NCBI RefSeq assembly: GCF_027579695.1
Contig: NC_083587.1
Coordinates: 44,383,732-44,447,731 of the forward strand
Direction of reading: 5' to 3'
Length of the DNA: 64,000 nucleotides
Origin: Neoarius graeffei
Taxonomy: Eukaryota; Chordata; Actinopteri; Siluriformes; Ariidae
This document shows positions 11,723-24,400 of this stretch, one piece after another (within the stretch, counting starts at the first letter, position 1; each line of letters begins with the position of its first letter). Position numbers and translations under genes: made by a program. The notes below the pieces were generated by a model. It was not told where the DNA came from. It saw nothing but the letters and a program-made list of their open reading frames with translations, and ran no database searches.

Positions 11723-12520
11723 AGGATGAGTGCCTCGTATTAAACGCATTCGGTGGGACTCGGTGTCAAACGGAGAGGTAAAAACCCGATGGTATGCTCA
11801 CTTCATTTCCACTAAGGTAAGAATAAAAAAATATATATATCATTTCACAATTGCAGCAAGGTGCTCATTCTTAGACAATGAAGTGAACATGAGCCTCAAC
11901 ACAGCGGCTCATCATAGCCTAACTTTCACCGAGACTTAGTGTATTTACATTCGGGGATCCTTCGGCACACGTTGTGCGTGTACTTGGGACCCAGTCATTA
12001 TGGGAAACACCTGATACTGATTTGAGAGCAATCATCACACGTGTTCAAGGACACAGAAGCTTTGTGAAGTATTATCATTATGACTGTCATGTTTGTTTCT
12101 AGCCATGTTTATGACTCTGCTTTCAGTTTCATTTTTGTTTTTGTAAATATCACACCTGCTAATAAACACTTTTCCTGCACTTAGACCCGTCTACCGCCAT
12201 ATACCTGACAGAATACTTCACAAAATGTCTGTGAAAACAGCGTGCTGATTGTGTTGAAATCAGCATCAGGTATTTCCCATAATGACTGGGTCCCAAGTGC
12301 ATGCACAACACGCTCTGAAGGATCCCTGAATATAAATGCACTTTTTAAGTCTCAGTTAAGGTGAGGCTGTGTTGATGCTCATGTTCTCTTCACTGTATAA
12401 GAATGAGCACCGCGTTGCAGTTGTGAACTTATAATTTTTGTATTCTTACCTTCGTGGAAATGAAGTGAGCATACCATTGGGTTTTTGACCTCTCTTTTCG
12501 ACACACAGTCCCACTGAATT
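11723..12520. repeat. Foldback element with roughly 280-bp imperfect inverted arms
   Basis: The left arm (about 11749-12050) and right arm (about 12215-12518) are diverged reverse complements, for example CGGTGGGACTCGGTGT against the mirror at 12500. The left edge is TTAA (11719-11722) plus AGGATGAG, as in the TTAA family, but no CCT-TTAA is visible on the right. The unpaired centre (12080-12190), with a TAATAAACAC run, looks like LTR-derived sequence but is too short to classify. Confidence 0.7.
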
Positions 12521-12603
12521 TTTTTTTTCATTTTTCCCATCTATGTTTAGAAATTTCTCTATTTTTCCCCCGATGATGAATTACTTTTGTTAAATTTTTT
12601 TAA

Positions 12604-13837
12604 AGGTCCTATGGCATGAAACTTTCACTTTCTGAGGTTTTTTAACGTTAAAATGAGTTCCTCTGACCTTCTTAAGTCACCCCAGTGGCTAGAAATTTCA
12701 TAATGTGTAAACCAAACTATGCCCAACATTTGAGAATGGGGCGTCAAAACGGCGCGTTGATAAACTCCTCCCTTTACTACGTCAGCAAGGGAGATGATCC
12801 CCACGCCCCCCCTCTGGATTCCCACCCACTGTATGAATTGCCCGCCCAGTTGTAGTGAGAAGACCATAGAGGACACAACATGGCACCACCTAAGCGAGCG
12901 AAACATGGAAATTGCGCTGTACATGGATGTGACAACACAGAAAAGAGTCTGTTTTTACTGCCGACGGGAGAGCCCCTGAAGACGCAGCGGCTTAATTTTA
13001 TTTACTTCAATAATACGCCGTCGAGTCTACCTAAGACGGTGTATGTTTGTCGGAAGCATTTTCCTGATGAATGTTTCCACAACTTGGGACAGTACAGGGC
13101 AGGTTTTGCACATCAACTGTCACTGAAGCCTGGGTCCGTACCAAGCATCCCTGCCGCATCAGCCACAAACAGCGAACAAGTAAGTGTATAACTGTTAAGT
13201 CGTTTTGCCGTGTTTTAAAATCGGCGCCACGTTAGCCTTGCAATGGCTACATTAGCTGTGCAGCTAACCGCTTCCTGCAGTTAGCCAGGTACTCTGCGCT
13301 ACAAAAGCAAAAAGCATGCAGCATGCTCTGTTATAATAGCCAATCAAAACAGTTTTTACAAAGACACCCACATTCTTTTTTTTAAGTCACTCATTCATTT
13401 TATTTGTTTGTTTGTTCAGTAAAAACCCAAACATTTGTTGAATTTATTTTATTTCCTCGCGTCGCACCTTAATGATGTCAGCGCGCGGTATTTTTCCCTT
13501 CGCGGTTTGTTCCTTCTCTCTCGCCATAGTAAGACACCCACATCCGCTTGTTCTGACCCACTGGAGGTAGCGTCACAGTGCTGTTAGCCAATCAGAGGTA
13601 ACACGTTTACATGTCATGAATATTAATGATAAGACCCGCCCCCACCCTCTACCCTTCCCCGCCTCCTGCTTCTCATTAGCAAAACAACGCACTGGGAAAA
13701 GGGCTGAAATGGGGCTTTCTCCCAGGAGGCTATATCTACGTGCCGAGGGTTCATTTCGAGAAAGGCTGCGGATATAACATCCGGAAACCTCCACGAGCCC
13801 GTTTAAAGCATCAACAAACCACCATGCCATGGGTCCT
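12604..13837 (+). mobile_element. TTAA-flanked Kolobok-like transposon carrying a THAP exon
   Basis: TTAA at 12600-12603 and 13838-13841 flank 15-bp terminal repeats AGGTCCTATGGCATG and CATGCCATGGGTCCT (13 of 15 paired). The plus strand encodes one THAP-like exon with a splice donor. TTAA target plus a THAP-type protein points to Kolobok. No transposase catalytic region remains, so the copy is internally deleted. Confidence 0.8.
12880..13179 (+). CDS. First exon of a transposon-encoded THAP-like zinc-finger protein
   Basis: A 100-codon open exon begins at an ATG in an ordinary initiation context and ends exactly at a GT donor (GTAAGT at 13180). The product shows the C2CH spacing of THAP DNA-binding domains: Cys-X4-Cys at about residues 12-17 (CAVHGC), a basic/aromatic middle segment (residues 34-45), then Cys-X2-His-Phe (CRKHF) and an AGFAHQLSLKPGSVPS stretch that resembles the end of such domains. 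THAP domains bind the ends of P and Kolobok-type transposons. Only this exon survives between the TTAA ends, so it cannot make a full transposase. A host THAP gene is less likely, because no second exon lies downstream before the terminal repeat. Confidence 0.7.
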
Positions 13838-14190
13838 TTAAAAATCTGATGTCTTTGTTTCGTTCAAAACGATTTGTACATCCAAAACCTTCCCGTACTG
13901 ATCAGTAACAATTAAGTTGGCTGCATGAAGCACTGAAGTGTGCCCCTTGTCCTGGCGCCCTAGTTACTGTTGCTATGGAGTCATGTGACTGTGCAAAGCC
14001 TCTATTAGCCTTGTAAGAAGCTGTGAGTTCAATTCCCCGTATTCTTTGTGTGCATGTGACGTCACACTTATTTTCCAAACCGGAAGTCCACCATGTTGGA
14101 TGATAACTACCAAGATAGCAGCAGTTCACGTGTAAGCTGCTGCAAGATTTCATGATTTTTCTTTTGATTTCATTGCCTTTGAAGAAGACA

Positions 14191-14541
14191 ATGCCTACTT
14201 TGTTAGCGGGATATAATTGAGGTAATAATGCTACTCATGACAACGAGAAACGGTGCTTCAGAATTCCCAAAATAATTAAAAACAGCAACAAAACAGATGA
14301 AGAACTGTCCAGAGAATGCGTTCAAAAACATACGTGAGGACTTAACTGAGGAAAAAGCTCATTACACCCGCGTGTGTGGTGACCACTTTATATCTGGTAA
14401 GAGTTCATTGCTAATTAAAGCTGTTTTCTGTTGATTAAATTGAACTTTTGAGCTTTAACGCAAACACTCTGTATCTCACCCTGCAGGAACACCAGCAAAC
14501 CTACACGATAAAACAAATCCAGATTGGGCACCAACACACTA
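14191..14541 (+). pseudogene. THAP-domain pseudogene, two exons
   Basis: The ATG at 14191 opens MPTLLAGYN, followed by TGA exactly where the first THAP cysteine codon (TGY) is expected, then GNNATHDNEKRCFRIPK, a frameshifted stretch, and RVCGDHFISG with the Cys-X2-His-Phe pair. A GT donor at 14397 and an AG acceptor before 14487 join this to a second exon reading GTPANLHDKTNPDWAPT, the usual end of P-element/THAP9-type domains. The stop in place of a zinc ligand and the internal shift show that it is dead. Confidence 0.72.
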
Positions 14542-14558
14542 ATTAGGACATGATAAGA

Positions 14559-14915
14559 TCAAGACGAAAACTCATCTCGCAGTATCAAGAAGCAACAGGA
14601 CAAATGAAAGATCTGCCAAGAAAGCCAGATTAGAAGTAACTTCGTTTTACTTAGACACTTTTTTTTTTGTAGAATAAGACAGTTCACAATATCAGGATAT
14701 TCAATCGGTGGTAACGAGGCCAAATCCTCTGTATAATTGGATGGCTTTAACGTATACGGGTCAAAGCCACAAATTTCAACTTTTTCTCTGAATCCTGACT
14801 TGGCAGAGGACTCCAGAGAATCAGATTTCAAGAAAGTCAGAGATGCATCGCAGTTATTCTTTGCACAAGATGGCATTTTGGATTTGTATATCATCCAACA
14901 TGGTGGTGGATGCAT
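14559..14915 (-). pseudogene. Fragment of YqaJ-type transposon protein (N-terminal region)
   Basis: The minus strand carries a block with GFDPYTLKP, then LASLPPIEYPDIVNCLIL. This 'DPY ... LP ... YPDIVNYL' signature recurs in fish mobile-element proteins whose C-terminal part is a YqaJ-like exonuclease. The nuclease part is absent and the frame degenerates after about 85 residues. It faces the THAP pseudogene. Compare the plus-strand fragment at 22712-23089. Confidence 0.55.
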
Positions 14916-15173
14916 ACGTCACACTATTTGGTCATGTGGTTGCACATGAAGAATTAGTAAGCTGCTGTAAGTTGAGTCCCTGAGCAAGGCCTTTAGGCCT
15001 CAACTGCGCAGTTATGTCTTGTCTCATTTGTAAGTCATTTTGGTTAAAGGTGTCAGCCAAAGAAGTTAAATACAAATGTAAATCTCATGGAGCCAGGTTT
15101 AATGTGTGATTAGTACTCTCTGGGTAAAACAGATCTTGTACACCGTATCCATTAAATTTTCCACCTATAGGTA

Positions 15174-15429
15174 CTATCTTTGCTTGCTGCACCATACGAC
15201 TGATGTGATCATGGCCAGTGTAAGTAAGACTGCAACTATGATAAGAATACCTATGGTTAAGGTGATAGTGTCTTCTGGTATGTGAGTCCAGTCCGTGGAT
15301 GTAGAAGTGCAGTTGGAAAAGAATTGTTTGTGGACAAGGATAATATAGTGCTCTACCACCGGGTTGGGCCAAAAGCAGCCATGCTTCAAAGTCTTATTCT
15401 CTGTGCAGGATGTAAAGTTGTGGTACTCA
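15174..15429 (-). CDS. ramp3: ramp3 coding exon 3 (last)
   Basis: Begins after a pyrimidine-rich acceptor (TTTCTCTCCACAG) at 15430 and ends at TAG (15176-15174). It encodes residues 72-156: the last three ectodomain cysteines, the CFWPNP motif, three N-glycosylation sites and the transmembrane helix. An ORF that extends further upstream reads into the intron and should not be used. Confidence 0.92.
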
Positions 15430-18400
15430 CTGTGGAGAGAAACAACGGATGTCAGAGAGGCATTGCATTCAGTCACAGATTCAGACGCACGACTGATATG
15501 TTCATATTTACAACTGACCAAATGAGCAGTAAATACATTTACATTTGTAATGTATCATACCTTCAGAGATTTCTGCGTAATACTTATTTATTGGAAGCAG
15601 GCTTGTAGTATTCGAGTCCAGGACTCGTGCCCTAATTTTAAGGATTCATGACTTGACTTGGACTCGAGCACTGACGACTTGGACTCGGATTTGTGCATTA
15701 ACTCGTGCATTCGGACTCGCAAATTGGAGACGAGGACTCTGATTTTTTTTTCTTTATTTTTTATAACATGCCATAATAATTTGGCATAAGATATTTATAT
15801 CTACATTAATTTTTGTACTAATTTCGTGCAAGAGTGTCACACCTGCGTGCCTTGGTGCGTGCATCAGAGAGACTCTCAGGCGTGCTCCGGACAGCACGCA
15901 CACCAAGCGGACTCTCATGCACACGCACCGTAAACGACTCGCACCTGTACAGGATTAAGGCGCAATCAGTGCACCTATATAAAGACTGTGAAATCACGCT
16001 TACTTTGTGAAGTATTGAATTGCATTGCTAACACATTATTTCCTTGTTTGTTTTCCTGGATTCCTGACTTCCTGTTTCTTGTATTTGACTCTGCCGAGTC
16101 TACGATAGCCTGTTTGTGCCTTGCTCAACCTATTGCCTGTTTCACTGTTTTACAATTTTGCCTGCCGTTCTGGATTGTTTACCTGTCTTCACTTGTATTA
16201 TTAAACACACCTTCTGCACTTCCATCCATCTCCCAACCATGACAAAGAGAACACACATTCACCTGTTCATACGTCATGTTCAGGAACAAACTAATGTTAA
16301 TGGCGCTGAAACAGCCACCGTCAAATGGTGCGGTTGGAGTCTTGTTCTCGGACTCGAAATTTTCTTTAATGATTTGGATTTGAACACTGGGGACTTGAGA
16401 CTGGACTCAGACTCAAGGTTTAGTGACTTAACTACAGCAATGACTGGAAGCACTCATAATGCTTACATACGGTAAGGCTTATTTCATATAAAGGAAAACT
16501 TATTCAGATACAATTTATTCAAACTATACAGAGAGACTTTGTGGTTGAACTCTGGATTTCTACACTATATCAACCACATTTATTAATCTATTGACCTCCC
16601 TGTGGCTTTTTGAGATCAACAGTTGAGTCACAGTCCAGAGTGTATCACAGGTTGCAGCAGCTTTTTCCAAGAAGCAGCCTCTGAGTGAGCGTGAATAGCC
16701 TGACCCCTTCTTTCAATGCCATCACTTGGACTTGGACCAATGATGCTCCTCTGGAGACAGACTGAACTTCTCATGCATGCTTTTTCTAACTACCATATAA
16801 ATCATACTGGTTCTTGGATGTCAGACTATAGGCCATCAGCTGGATATCTCCAGTCAGAAAAGCCTGGATATGGAGCATGCACCCACTTTGATCAGGCAAG
16901 GTGGTGCTCTTGAACATATCCATGTTTGCCTCAGGATCACCCTGCGGTGTCATCCTGGTGAGGGAAAAGGAGCTCATTGTTGGAGTTGTGGGAGGGGAGG
17001 AAGGAGACATGAAACTCATAAAGACAACTTCATCCATGGCTTGCTTGTCCATGATTTAGCTCGTCCAGAGTAAGTGTTTCTTAACACAGTACACCAACAA
17101 CAGACCAACAACAGCTGTGCACCAACAACAGCTGTGTTCAATACCCAACCCTGATACTATTATGTACAGTATTATTCTATCCACATTCACTGGATATGAG
17201 CAATCGCATGCTCTGATTGGCTACTCTACTACTAAACTATCAGCTCATATACCATAAGTAGAGAAAAACAAAATGGCTGCACGTGTTCCTCAACCACCCA
17301 AGGACGAAATAAAAACCCTACTCAAAAACGCCCCCCCCCCCAAAAAAAAAATTAAAAATAAAATGGGGAATAAAAGTATTTCATGGTAAGAACGAATCCT
17401 TTTTAATTTTTCAAGAATTATTATTATTATTTTTCACAAATTGCTCCTGTCATTTGGCTGATTTATTTACATTCTAGAAGAATAACAACAACAGCAACTT
17501 TATTCATCACACACTTGTAAAATTCCTTTCTGCATTTAACCCATCTGAAGCAGTGAACACACACATGTGAGCAATGAGCACACACACATACCCAGAGCAG
17601 TGGGCAGCCATGCTAACAGTGCCCAGGGAGCAGTTGGGAGTTAGGTGCCTCGCTCAAGGGCACCTCAGCCCAAGGCCGTCCCATATTAACCTAACCGTAT
17701 GTCTTTTGATTTCTAAGCAGAAATGATTTTGTCAGACATTTTTATTTATCGAATTTGCAAAAAATACTCATTGTTTCTTAAAATCCGGTGAATGTGGATA
17801 GAATAAAACAGTTATTTCACTCAGTCTTGTTGTACATTGCTTATAGCCAACTCGATGCTATGTGCCTCGTTGGCTATCAGTTCATGTATGACTTGATTTC
17901 GTGGAATAACGATTGAATAGTCAGAAACACCTCACTTTTAAGACTTTTTCAAAATCATCTTTTTTTTTTTCATTAAACAGTAGTCACAAACAACTAATGT
18001 CCTGTTAAAATTTGACCCTGGGTTCAACCCCAGACTTTGTCAACAAGGTCTAATGAAAAAAACCTATTTTCTTTACCCTGTTAGGTTTACACCAATTTGT
18101 TACTCTTCCATTAAGGCATTTCGGTGTACCAGCTATCGTTCAAATGGTTAATGTATTGGGGATTATGACAGCACAGTGCATATGTTGAAGCTTATTTATA
18201 TTAGATAATAAAATATAGCCCCAATTGGCAGTGGCATATGCAACATATGAGGGCAATCCTAAAGTCCTTGTTGATGAGCTGACCTCACAGTGCACCCAGC
18301 AAAAAAAAAAAAGGCTCAAGACAAATCAATCATGTGATCATTGATCTTTGTGTGGAACTGATCACTGTGACCATGTTGTGCATGTTCTGTATGATGTTTA

Positions 18401-21400
18401 TACAACCCCGATTCCAAAAAAGTTGGGACAAAGTACAAATTGTAAATAAAAACGTAATGCAATGATGTGGAAGTTTCAGAATTCCATATTTTATTCAGAA
18501 TAGAACATAGATGACATTTCAAATGTTTAAACTGAGAAAATGTATCATTTAAAGAAAAAAATTAGGTGATTTTAAATTTCATGACAACAACACATCTCAA
18601 AAAAGTTGGGACAAGGCCATGTTTACCACTGTGAGACATCCCCTTTTCTCTTTACAACAGTCTGTAAACGTCTGGGGACTGAGGAGACAAGTTGCTCAAG
18701 TTTAGGGATAGGAATGTTAACCCATTCTTGTCTAATGTAGGATTCTAGTTGCTCAACTGTCTTAGGTCTTTTTTGTCATATCTTCCGTTTTATGATGCGC
18801 CAAATGTTTTCTATGGGTGAAAGATCTGGACTGCAGGCTGGCCAGTTCAGTACCCGGACCCTTCTTCTACGCAGCCATGATGCTGTAATTGATGCAGTAT
18901 GTAGTTTGGCATTGTCATGTTGGAAATTGCAAGGTCTTCCCTGAAAGAGACGTCGTCTGGATGGGAGCATATGTTGATCTAGAACCTGGATATACCTTTC
19001 AGCATTGATGGTGTCTTTCCAGATGTGTAAGCTGCCCATGCCACACGCACTAATGCAACCCCATACCATCAGAGATGCAGGCTTCTGAACTGAGCGCTGA
19101 TAACAACTTGGGTCGTCCTTCTCCTCTTTAGTCCGAATGACACGGCGTCCCTGATTTCCATAAAGAACTTCAAATTTTGATTCGTCTGACCACAGAACAG
19201 TTTTCCACTTTGCCACAGTCCATTTTAAATGAGCCTTGGCCCAGAGAAGACGTCTGCACTTCTGGATCACGTTTAGATACGGCTTCTTCTTTGAACTATA
19301 GAGTTTTAGCTGGCGACGGCGGATGGCACGGTGAATTATGTTCACAGATAATGTTCTCTGGAAATATTCCTGAGCCCATTTTGTGATTTCCAATACAGAA
19401 GCATGCCTGTATGTGATGCAGTGCCGTCTAAGGGCCCGAAGATCACGGGCACCCAGTATGGTTTTCCGGCCTTGACCCTTACGCACAGAGATTCTTCCAG
19501 ATTCTCTGAATTTTTTGATGATATTATGCACTGTAGATGATGATATGTTCAAACTCTTTTCAATTTTACACTGTCAAACTCCTTTCTGATATTGCTCCAC
19601 TATTTGTCGGCGCAGAATTAGGGGGATTGGTGATCCTCTTCCCATCTTTACTTCTGAGAGCCGCTGCCACTCCAAGATACTCTTTTTATACCCAGTCATG
19701 TTAATGACCTATTGCCAATTGACCTAATGAGTTGCAATTTGGTCCTCCAGCTGTTCCTTTTTTGTACCTTTAACTTTTCCAGCCTCTTATTGCCCCTGTC
19801 CCAACTTTTTCGAGATGTGTTGCTGTCATGAAATTTCAAATGAGCCAATATTTGGCATGAAATTTCAAAATGTCTCACTTTCGACATTTGATATGTTGTC
19901 TATGTTCTATTGTGAATACAATATCAGTTTTTGAGATTTGTAAATTATTGCATTCCCTTTTTATTTACAATTTGTACTTTGTCCCAACTGTTTTTGGAAT
20001 TGGGGTTGTATGTGATACTGTATTGTTGTAAATTTTGTTAATTGTTGTGGTTAATTGTTGTTTTGGATTGTCTGTATTGTACATGCTTTTACATCGCCTG
20101 CCCAGAGACCACAGATGAAAATGAGCTTATAGCTAACTCTGGCACAACAGCTGGGTTGTGCATGGTCCCTGTTAACAAAAACCAATAAACTAAACTAAGT
20201 GTGAGATGATGCATGGAAGTATAAGTGTCTGGGCTTTATGGTATCAGGAGCATCACAAAATTGACTATTGTCATTGTAGCCCATGGCTCAAGACAAAAAA
20301 AAAAAAGGTGAGACACTTTCTTCCCTCTGACTTGACTGCACTAAAAGACACTGCCAGATCTGATCCAGATGGTCAGGAGCCATGTCCAAGGGCCTTTATG
20401 AGTGTAGGCTCTTTGTGGAGGCCCCTACTTCACTTGTCTACTCACTAAAAATATTAGAAGTGAATAAGATTATTACCTCGCCTGCGATGAGTAAGCAGGG
20501 TGAGGTATTGTAATCAGTGCAGTTTGTTTGTCTGTTTGTGTGCGTGTCTGTCTGTTAACAATCTAGCGTCTAGTCGGTTGCACCCAGGGCTTAATTTGAG
20601 CCGGAACATGACGGAACAAGATCCGGAACCTCCATCGTCGGATCCGGCAGCTATTTTCATTTCATTCGGTGTTCCGGCAGCTATTTAAATGGATCAGATC
20701 ACCTCCGTGACCATCACAAAGGGAAAAAAAATCAAACAATAAATTAAATAAATAAGTAAATAAAAATTTGTTTAGTGTTCGGTTTTGATTTTGATGTCTG
20801 TTGTTGATTTCTCTCCTATGACATCCACAAAATCTATGCGAAAGGGGAAGGGGGGGGGACATGGGGTGTATACTTCCGCTCAATAGAACACCGGGTTTTT
20901 TGTAGCCGTTAGCTTGCGCTGTGGAAAAAATGGCAAAAAAACAAGAAAGCTTACTAAAATTTTTCAAAGTCCCAGGACAGCCGGATCCTAAACAACCTAA
21001 AATGGACGACGTTGGACACAGTGACACTGCACCAGCACCTGCTGCAAGTGTACCAGTCCGCGGGAACGATCAAAAAGAAGACGAGAAGAATGATGATGGC
21101 GGTGAAGCTAGAAGTGTTAGTGCACCAATTGCAACCGTCAGAGGGAATGAGGATGAGGATCGGGAAGATGAGACTGGTGATGGCGGTGAGGCAAGTGGGG
21201 CTATCTGGACTGATGCCCAGTTTAAAGAAAAAAACGCCCCCCGCCTTTTTTTTTTTTTTTTTGAGTCGCCGGATCCACCCACCTCCTGCGTTCCGGCCCG
21301 GGACCTCCCACTTCACAAATTAAGCACTGGTTGCACTGATTGACTTCAAATTTTCAAGGTAGGTGGGCAATGGTCCATAGATTACCTGATTAAATTTTGT

Positions 21401-24400
21401 GGGTAATCAGGTCAAAGTGAAGGTCAAGGTCACTGGAAAGGACAACCTTTCGGTCAAAATAACATTTTCCATTATAACTCAAAAACGGTTGCCGATAGAC
21501 AAATGTTTACTATTATGAGCATATAGGAACTCCCATATGGCCTTTCATTTGGCACCATGATCTTTGACCTTGAGTAATCTTGAAAGGTCAAACTCAAGGT
21601 CACAGATTTTCAGAGGGCTGTAACTTGAAAACGATTGATGGTAGACAGATGTTTACCATTATCAACTTATAGGAAGTACCATATGGGCTTTCATTTGGCA
21701 TCATGACCTTTGACTGTGAATGACTTTGAAATGTCAAACTCAAGGTCATGGATTTTCATAGGACTATAACCTGACAGCTGATGACTGAGAAATATTACCT
21801 TTATCAAAATAAGTGCTGCCAGGTGAGGTTTGTTTTGCCTAGCAACACTTGTTTATTATAGTCATTATATTATCTCATCTCATCATCTCTAGCCGCTTTA
21901 TCCTTCTACAGGGTCACAGGCAAGCTGGAGCCTATCCCAGCTGACTACGGGCGAAAGGCGGGGTACACCCTGGACAAGTCGCCAGGTCATCACAGGGCTG
22001 ACACATAGACACAGACAACCATTCACACTCACATTCACACCTACGGTCAATTTAGAGTCACCAGTTAACCTAACCTGCATGTCTTTGGACTGTGGGGGAA
22101 ACCGGAGCACCCGGAGGAAACCCACGTGGACACGGGGAGAACATGCAAACTCCGCACAGAAAGGCCCTCGCCGGCCACGGGGCTCGAGCCCGGACCTTCT
22201 TGCTGTGAGGCGACAGTGCTAACCACTACACCACCGTGCCGCCCGTCATTATATTAATAAACACAAAAAGTAATATCCATACCTGGACAGCAAATGAGAC
22301 AAAAAGATTTTCCTAACGACAAATAAAATTCACAGATGGTGAACTACTGTGTTACTCTTGTAAAGGTTAATGGCTACCAAATTCATTTGGCTATACAAAG
22401 ACTGTCTATATGAAGGTTATGTACGGGAGCCTTTTACTGCTAAACAGTGTTCTCCCCAGAGCGCTTTTATGTGTCAGACCGTAAAATACCCCTTTTATGC
22501 ACTCAGGCAGACCAGAAATACCCCTGGAAAATCCCCAATCACAACAAATGCCCTCAATCACTTTGCTGCTGTACTGGTACCATGATGCTTCAGTGCGTGG
22601 GCGAGCACCCTTGCACTGATGTCACATTTACCTTAGCAACCATCACTACCCTAAACCTGGGAGACAAGCAAACTTTGTTTACACACTGTTCACATACTAA
22701 GGCAAGCGAAGATGTCCGGTATCTGTTACTGTTGCCCAAAGAAAGCTACAACTAAAAAAGCTTTACTACCGGATTACTTGGATAATCTTAGTCAGAAAAA
22801 AGCGAATGATAGGTATACACGGAAATTAGAGTTTATTAGTGGTTATGATCCATACAAAATTCCTCAAAACAAATGGAGTGAGGGTGCAGATTTGTGGCCT
22901 AGTGTTAGCATTAGCTACATGTTGGAATATACCTTCTTTATCCTGAAGGGTCCCGACACGGGAGAACAGTTTAAAAAAATTACAAAAGCAAGAAAAGCTT
23001 CTTTGTGTAAAGACTTTTTCCCGATATCAGTTTTTGGGAACAGAATGTTGCAAAACCAAAGCATTTACTCTCAAAGGACTCTGGCTTGAACTGTGGGCTA
23101 GATGGTATTCCCTCCCCTCCATGACTCAGCAACTCCACTGACATCTAGTTACACAGCTATTTGCACTCCATCATTTATAGATTGATACTTATTATTGTTA
23201 AAACAATATCTGAAGTGATTTTTTTTTGTAAAATAATATCTTGCTCTAGACTTTCAAACAATATTGTAATATTTTATTTTAATATTATCTAATAGTGGAT
23301 GGTACAATAATTACATTATTAAGTAATACAATAATTACATGTACTAGTTAGTAGCAGTATTATTGCTCAAATGTTGTTTATTTTAAGGTGCTTTTGGTGT
23401 TTGAAGTATTAAGTAGGCCTTAGTATAAAGGGCATTTGTGCAGTAAATGCAGTCTGCAGGGTTTTGGGGTTTTTTTTCCTTCATTTTTTTCTAACTGCAA
23501 CAGAACTCATTTAAACTTTTGGTTGGTGGTGTGCTGGCAGTGGTTCAGGTAATAAAACAGCATTATTATATACTACATTGTTGTCAGATGATGACTTTAT
23601 TTATTGCTCATGTGAACCCCATGCTGCAAACCACAGCATCACAGACCTCCACTTGTAGCAACCTTTTCAACCATCCATCCATCTATTATTTGTACCCGCT
23701 TATCCTGTTCTACAGGGTCGGAGGCAAGCTGGAGCCTATCCCAGCTGACTATGGGTGAGAGGTGGGGTACACCCTGGACAAGTCGCCAGGTCATCACAGG
23801 GCTGACACATAGACAGACAGCCATTCACACTCACATTCACACCTACGGTCAATTTAGAGTCACCAGTTAACCTAACCTGCATGTCTTTGGACTGTGGGGG
23901 AAACCGGAGCACCCGGAGGAAACCCACGCGGACACGGGGAGAACATGCAAACTCCACACAGAAAGGCCCTCACTGGCCGCTGAGCTCAAACCCAGCACCT
24001 TCTTGCTGTGAGGCGACAGTGTGAACCACTACACCACCGTGCTGCCCCTTTTCAACCATGTTAACAGTAAAAGGTGACAGTGTCAGTACCACCATAAAAT
24101 GCTCCTAAAAGTCACCAGATGCCACCAAATGGGCTCCCTTTTTTCAAAATTTCGCTCTCGTACTCTCCTCCCACATGCCTATGTACTCTCCACCCAACGG
24201 CCACCGAAAAGTTAGGGCTTTATTTTAATCCTGGGGAAAACACTGGTTAAATGTAATCCAGCATGATGTAAAAAATATAAATCTGATTAAAGTGGTTACC
24301 TAATAAAATGTGTTAAGTTGCACCAATTCTGGGGGTCTAACTCAGCCATATCAGTCTTGAAGTGTCCTTCACACTCCTCCATCTCCAGGTGAAGAGCTGC

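Larger units (their letters stand above)
14040..14950. mobile_element. Inverted-repeat DNA transposon with THAP and YqaJ-associated remnants facing each other
   Basis: Imperfect inverted repeats mark both ends: TGACGTCACAC and CCACCATGTTGGATGAT near 14058-14104, mirrored at about 14890-14935. Inside are a THAP pseudogene on the plus strand and a fragment of the N-terminal region of YqaJ-type nuclease transposon proteins on the minus strand. From memory, ISL2EU-type elements are described with a THAP transposase plus a YqaJ nuclease, which would fit. Exact ends and target duplication were not found. Confidence 0.6.
20475..21850. repeat. Dispersed repeat with tandem internal units, host of the hAT insertion
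   Basis: Starts near TTACCTCGCCTGCGATGAG and ends near AGCAACACTTG. The part after the hAT insertion (21350-21830) contains about three diverged copies of a 120-140-bp unit with CATATGG, CTTTCATTTGGCA and CTTTGAC. I recognise it as a repeat type but cannot name it. Confidence 0.55.
22445..24245 (+). mobile_element. hAT-like transposon with captured or resident YqaJ-associated fragment
   Basis: Ends CAGTGTTCTCCCCAG (22445-22459) and, mirrored, CTGGGGAAAACACTG (24231-24245) match hAT-type termini. The flanks do not give a clean 8-bp duplication (GCTAAA against GTTAAA). Inside are a 125-codon ORF and a SINE. It lies less than 60 bp downstream of ramp3 exon 2 in the direction of transcription. 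Confidence 0.6.

Noticed and set aside
13573-13830. 85-codon minus-strand ORF in the Kolobok-like element
   Set aside because: No motif of a transposase or nuclease; it overlaps the terminal repeat.
16786-17052. Candidate extra ramp3 exon
   Set aside because: It lacks the RAMP cysteine pattern; exon 2 at 24300-24459 fits exactly in sequence and phase.
22437-24253. 8-bp target duplication for the hAT-like element at 22445-24245
   Set aside because: CTGCTAAA and GTTAAATG do not align at the termini; only a shifted six-base similarity exists, so I did not claim it.
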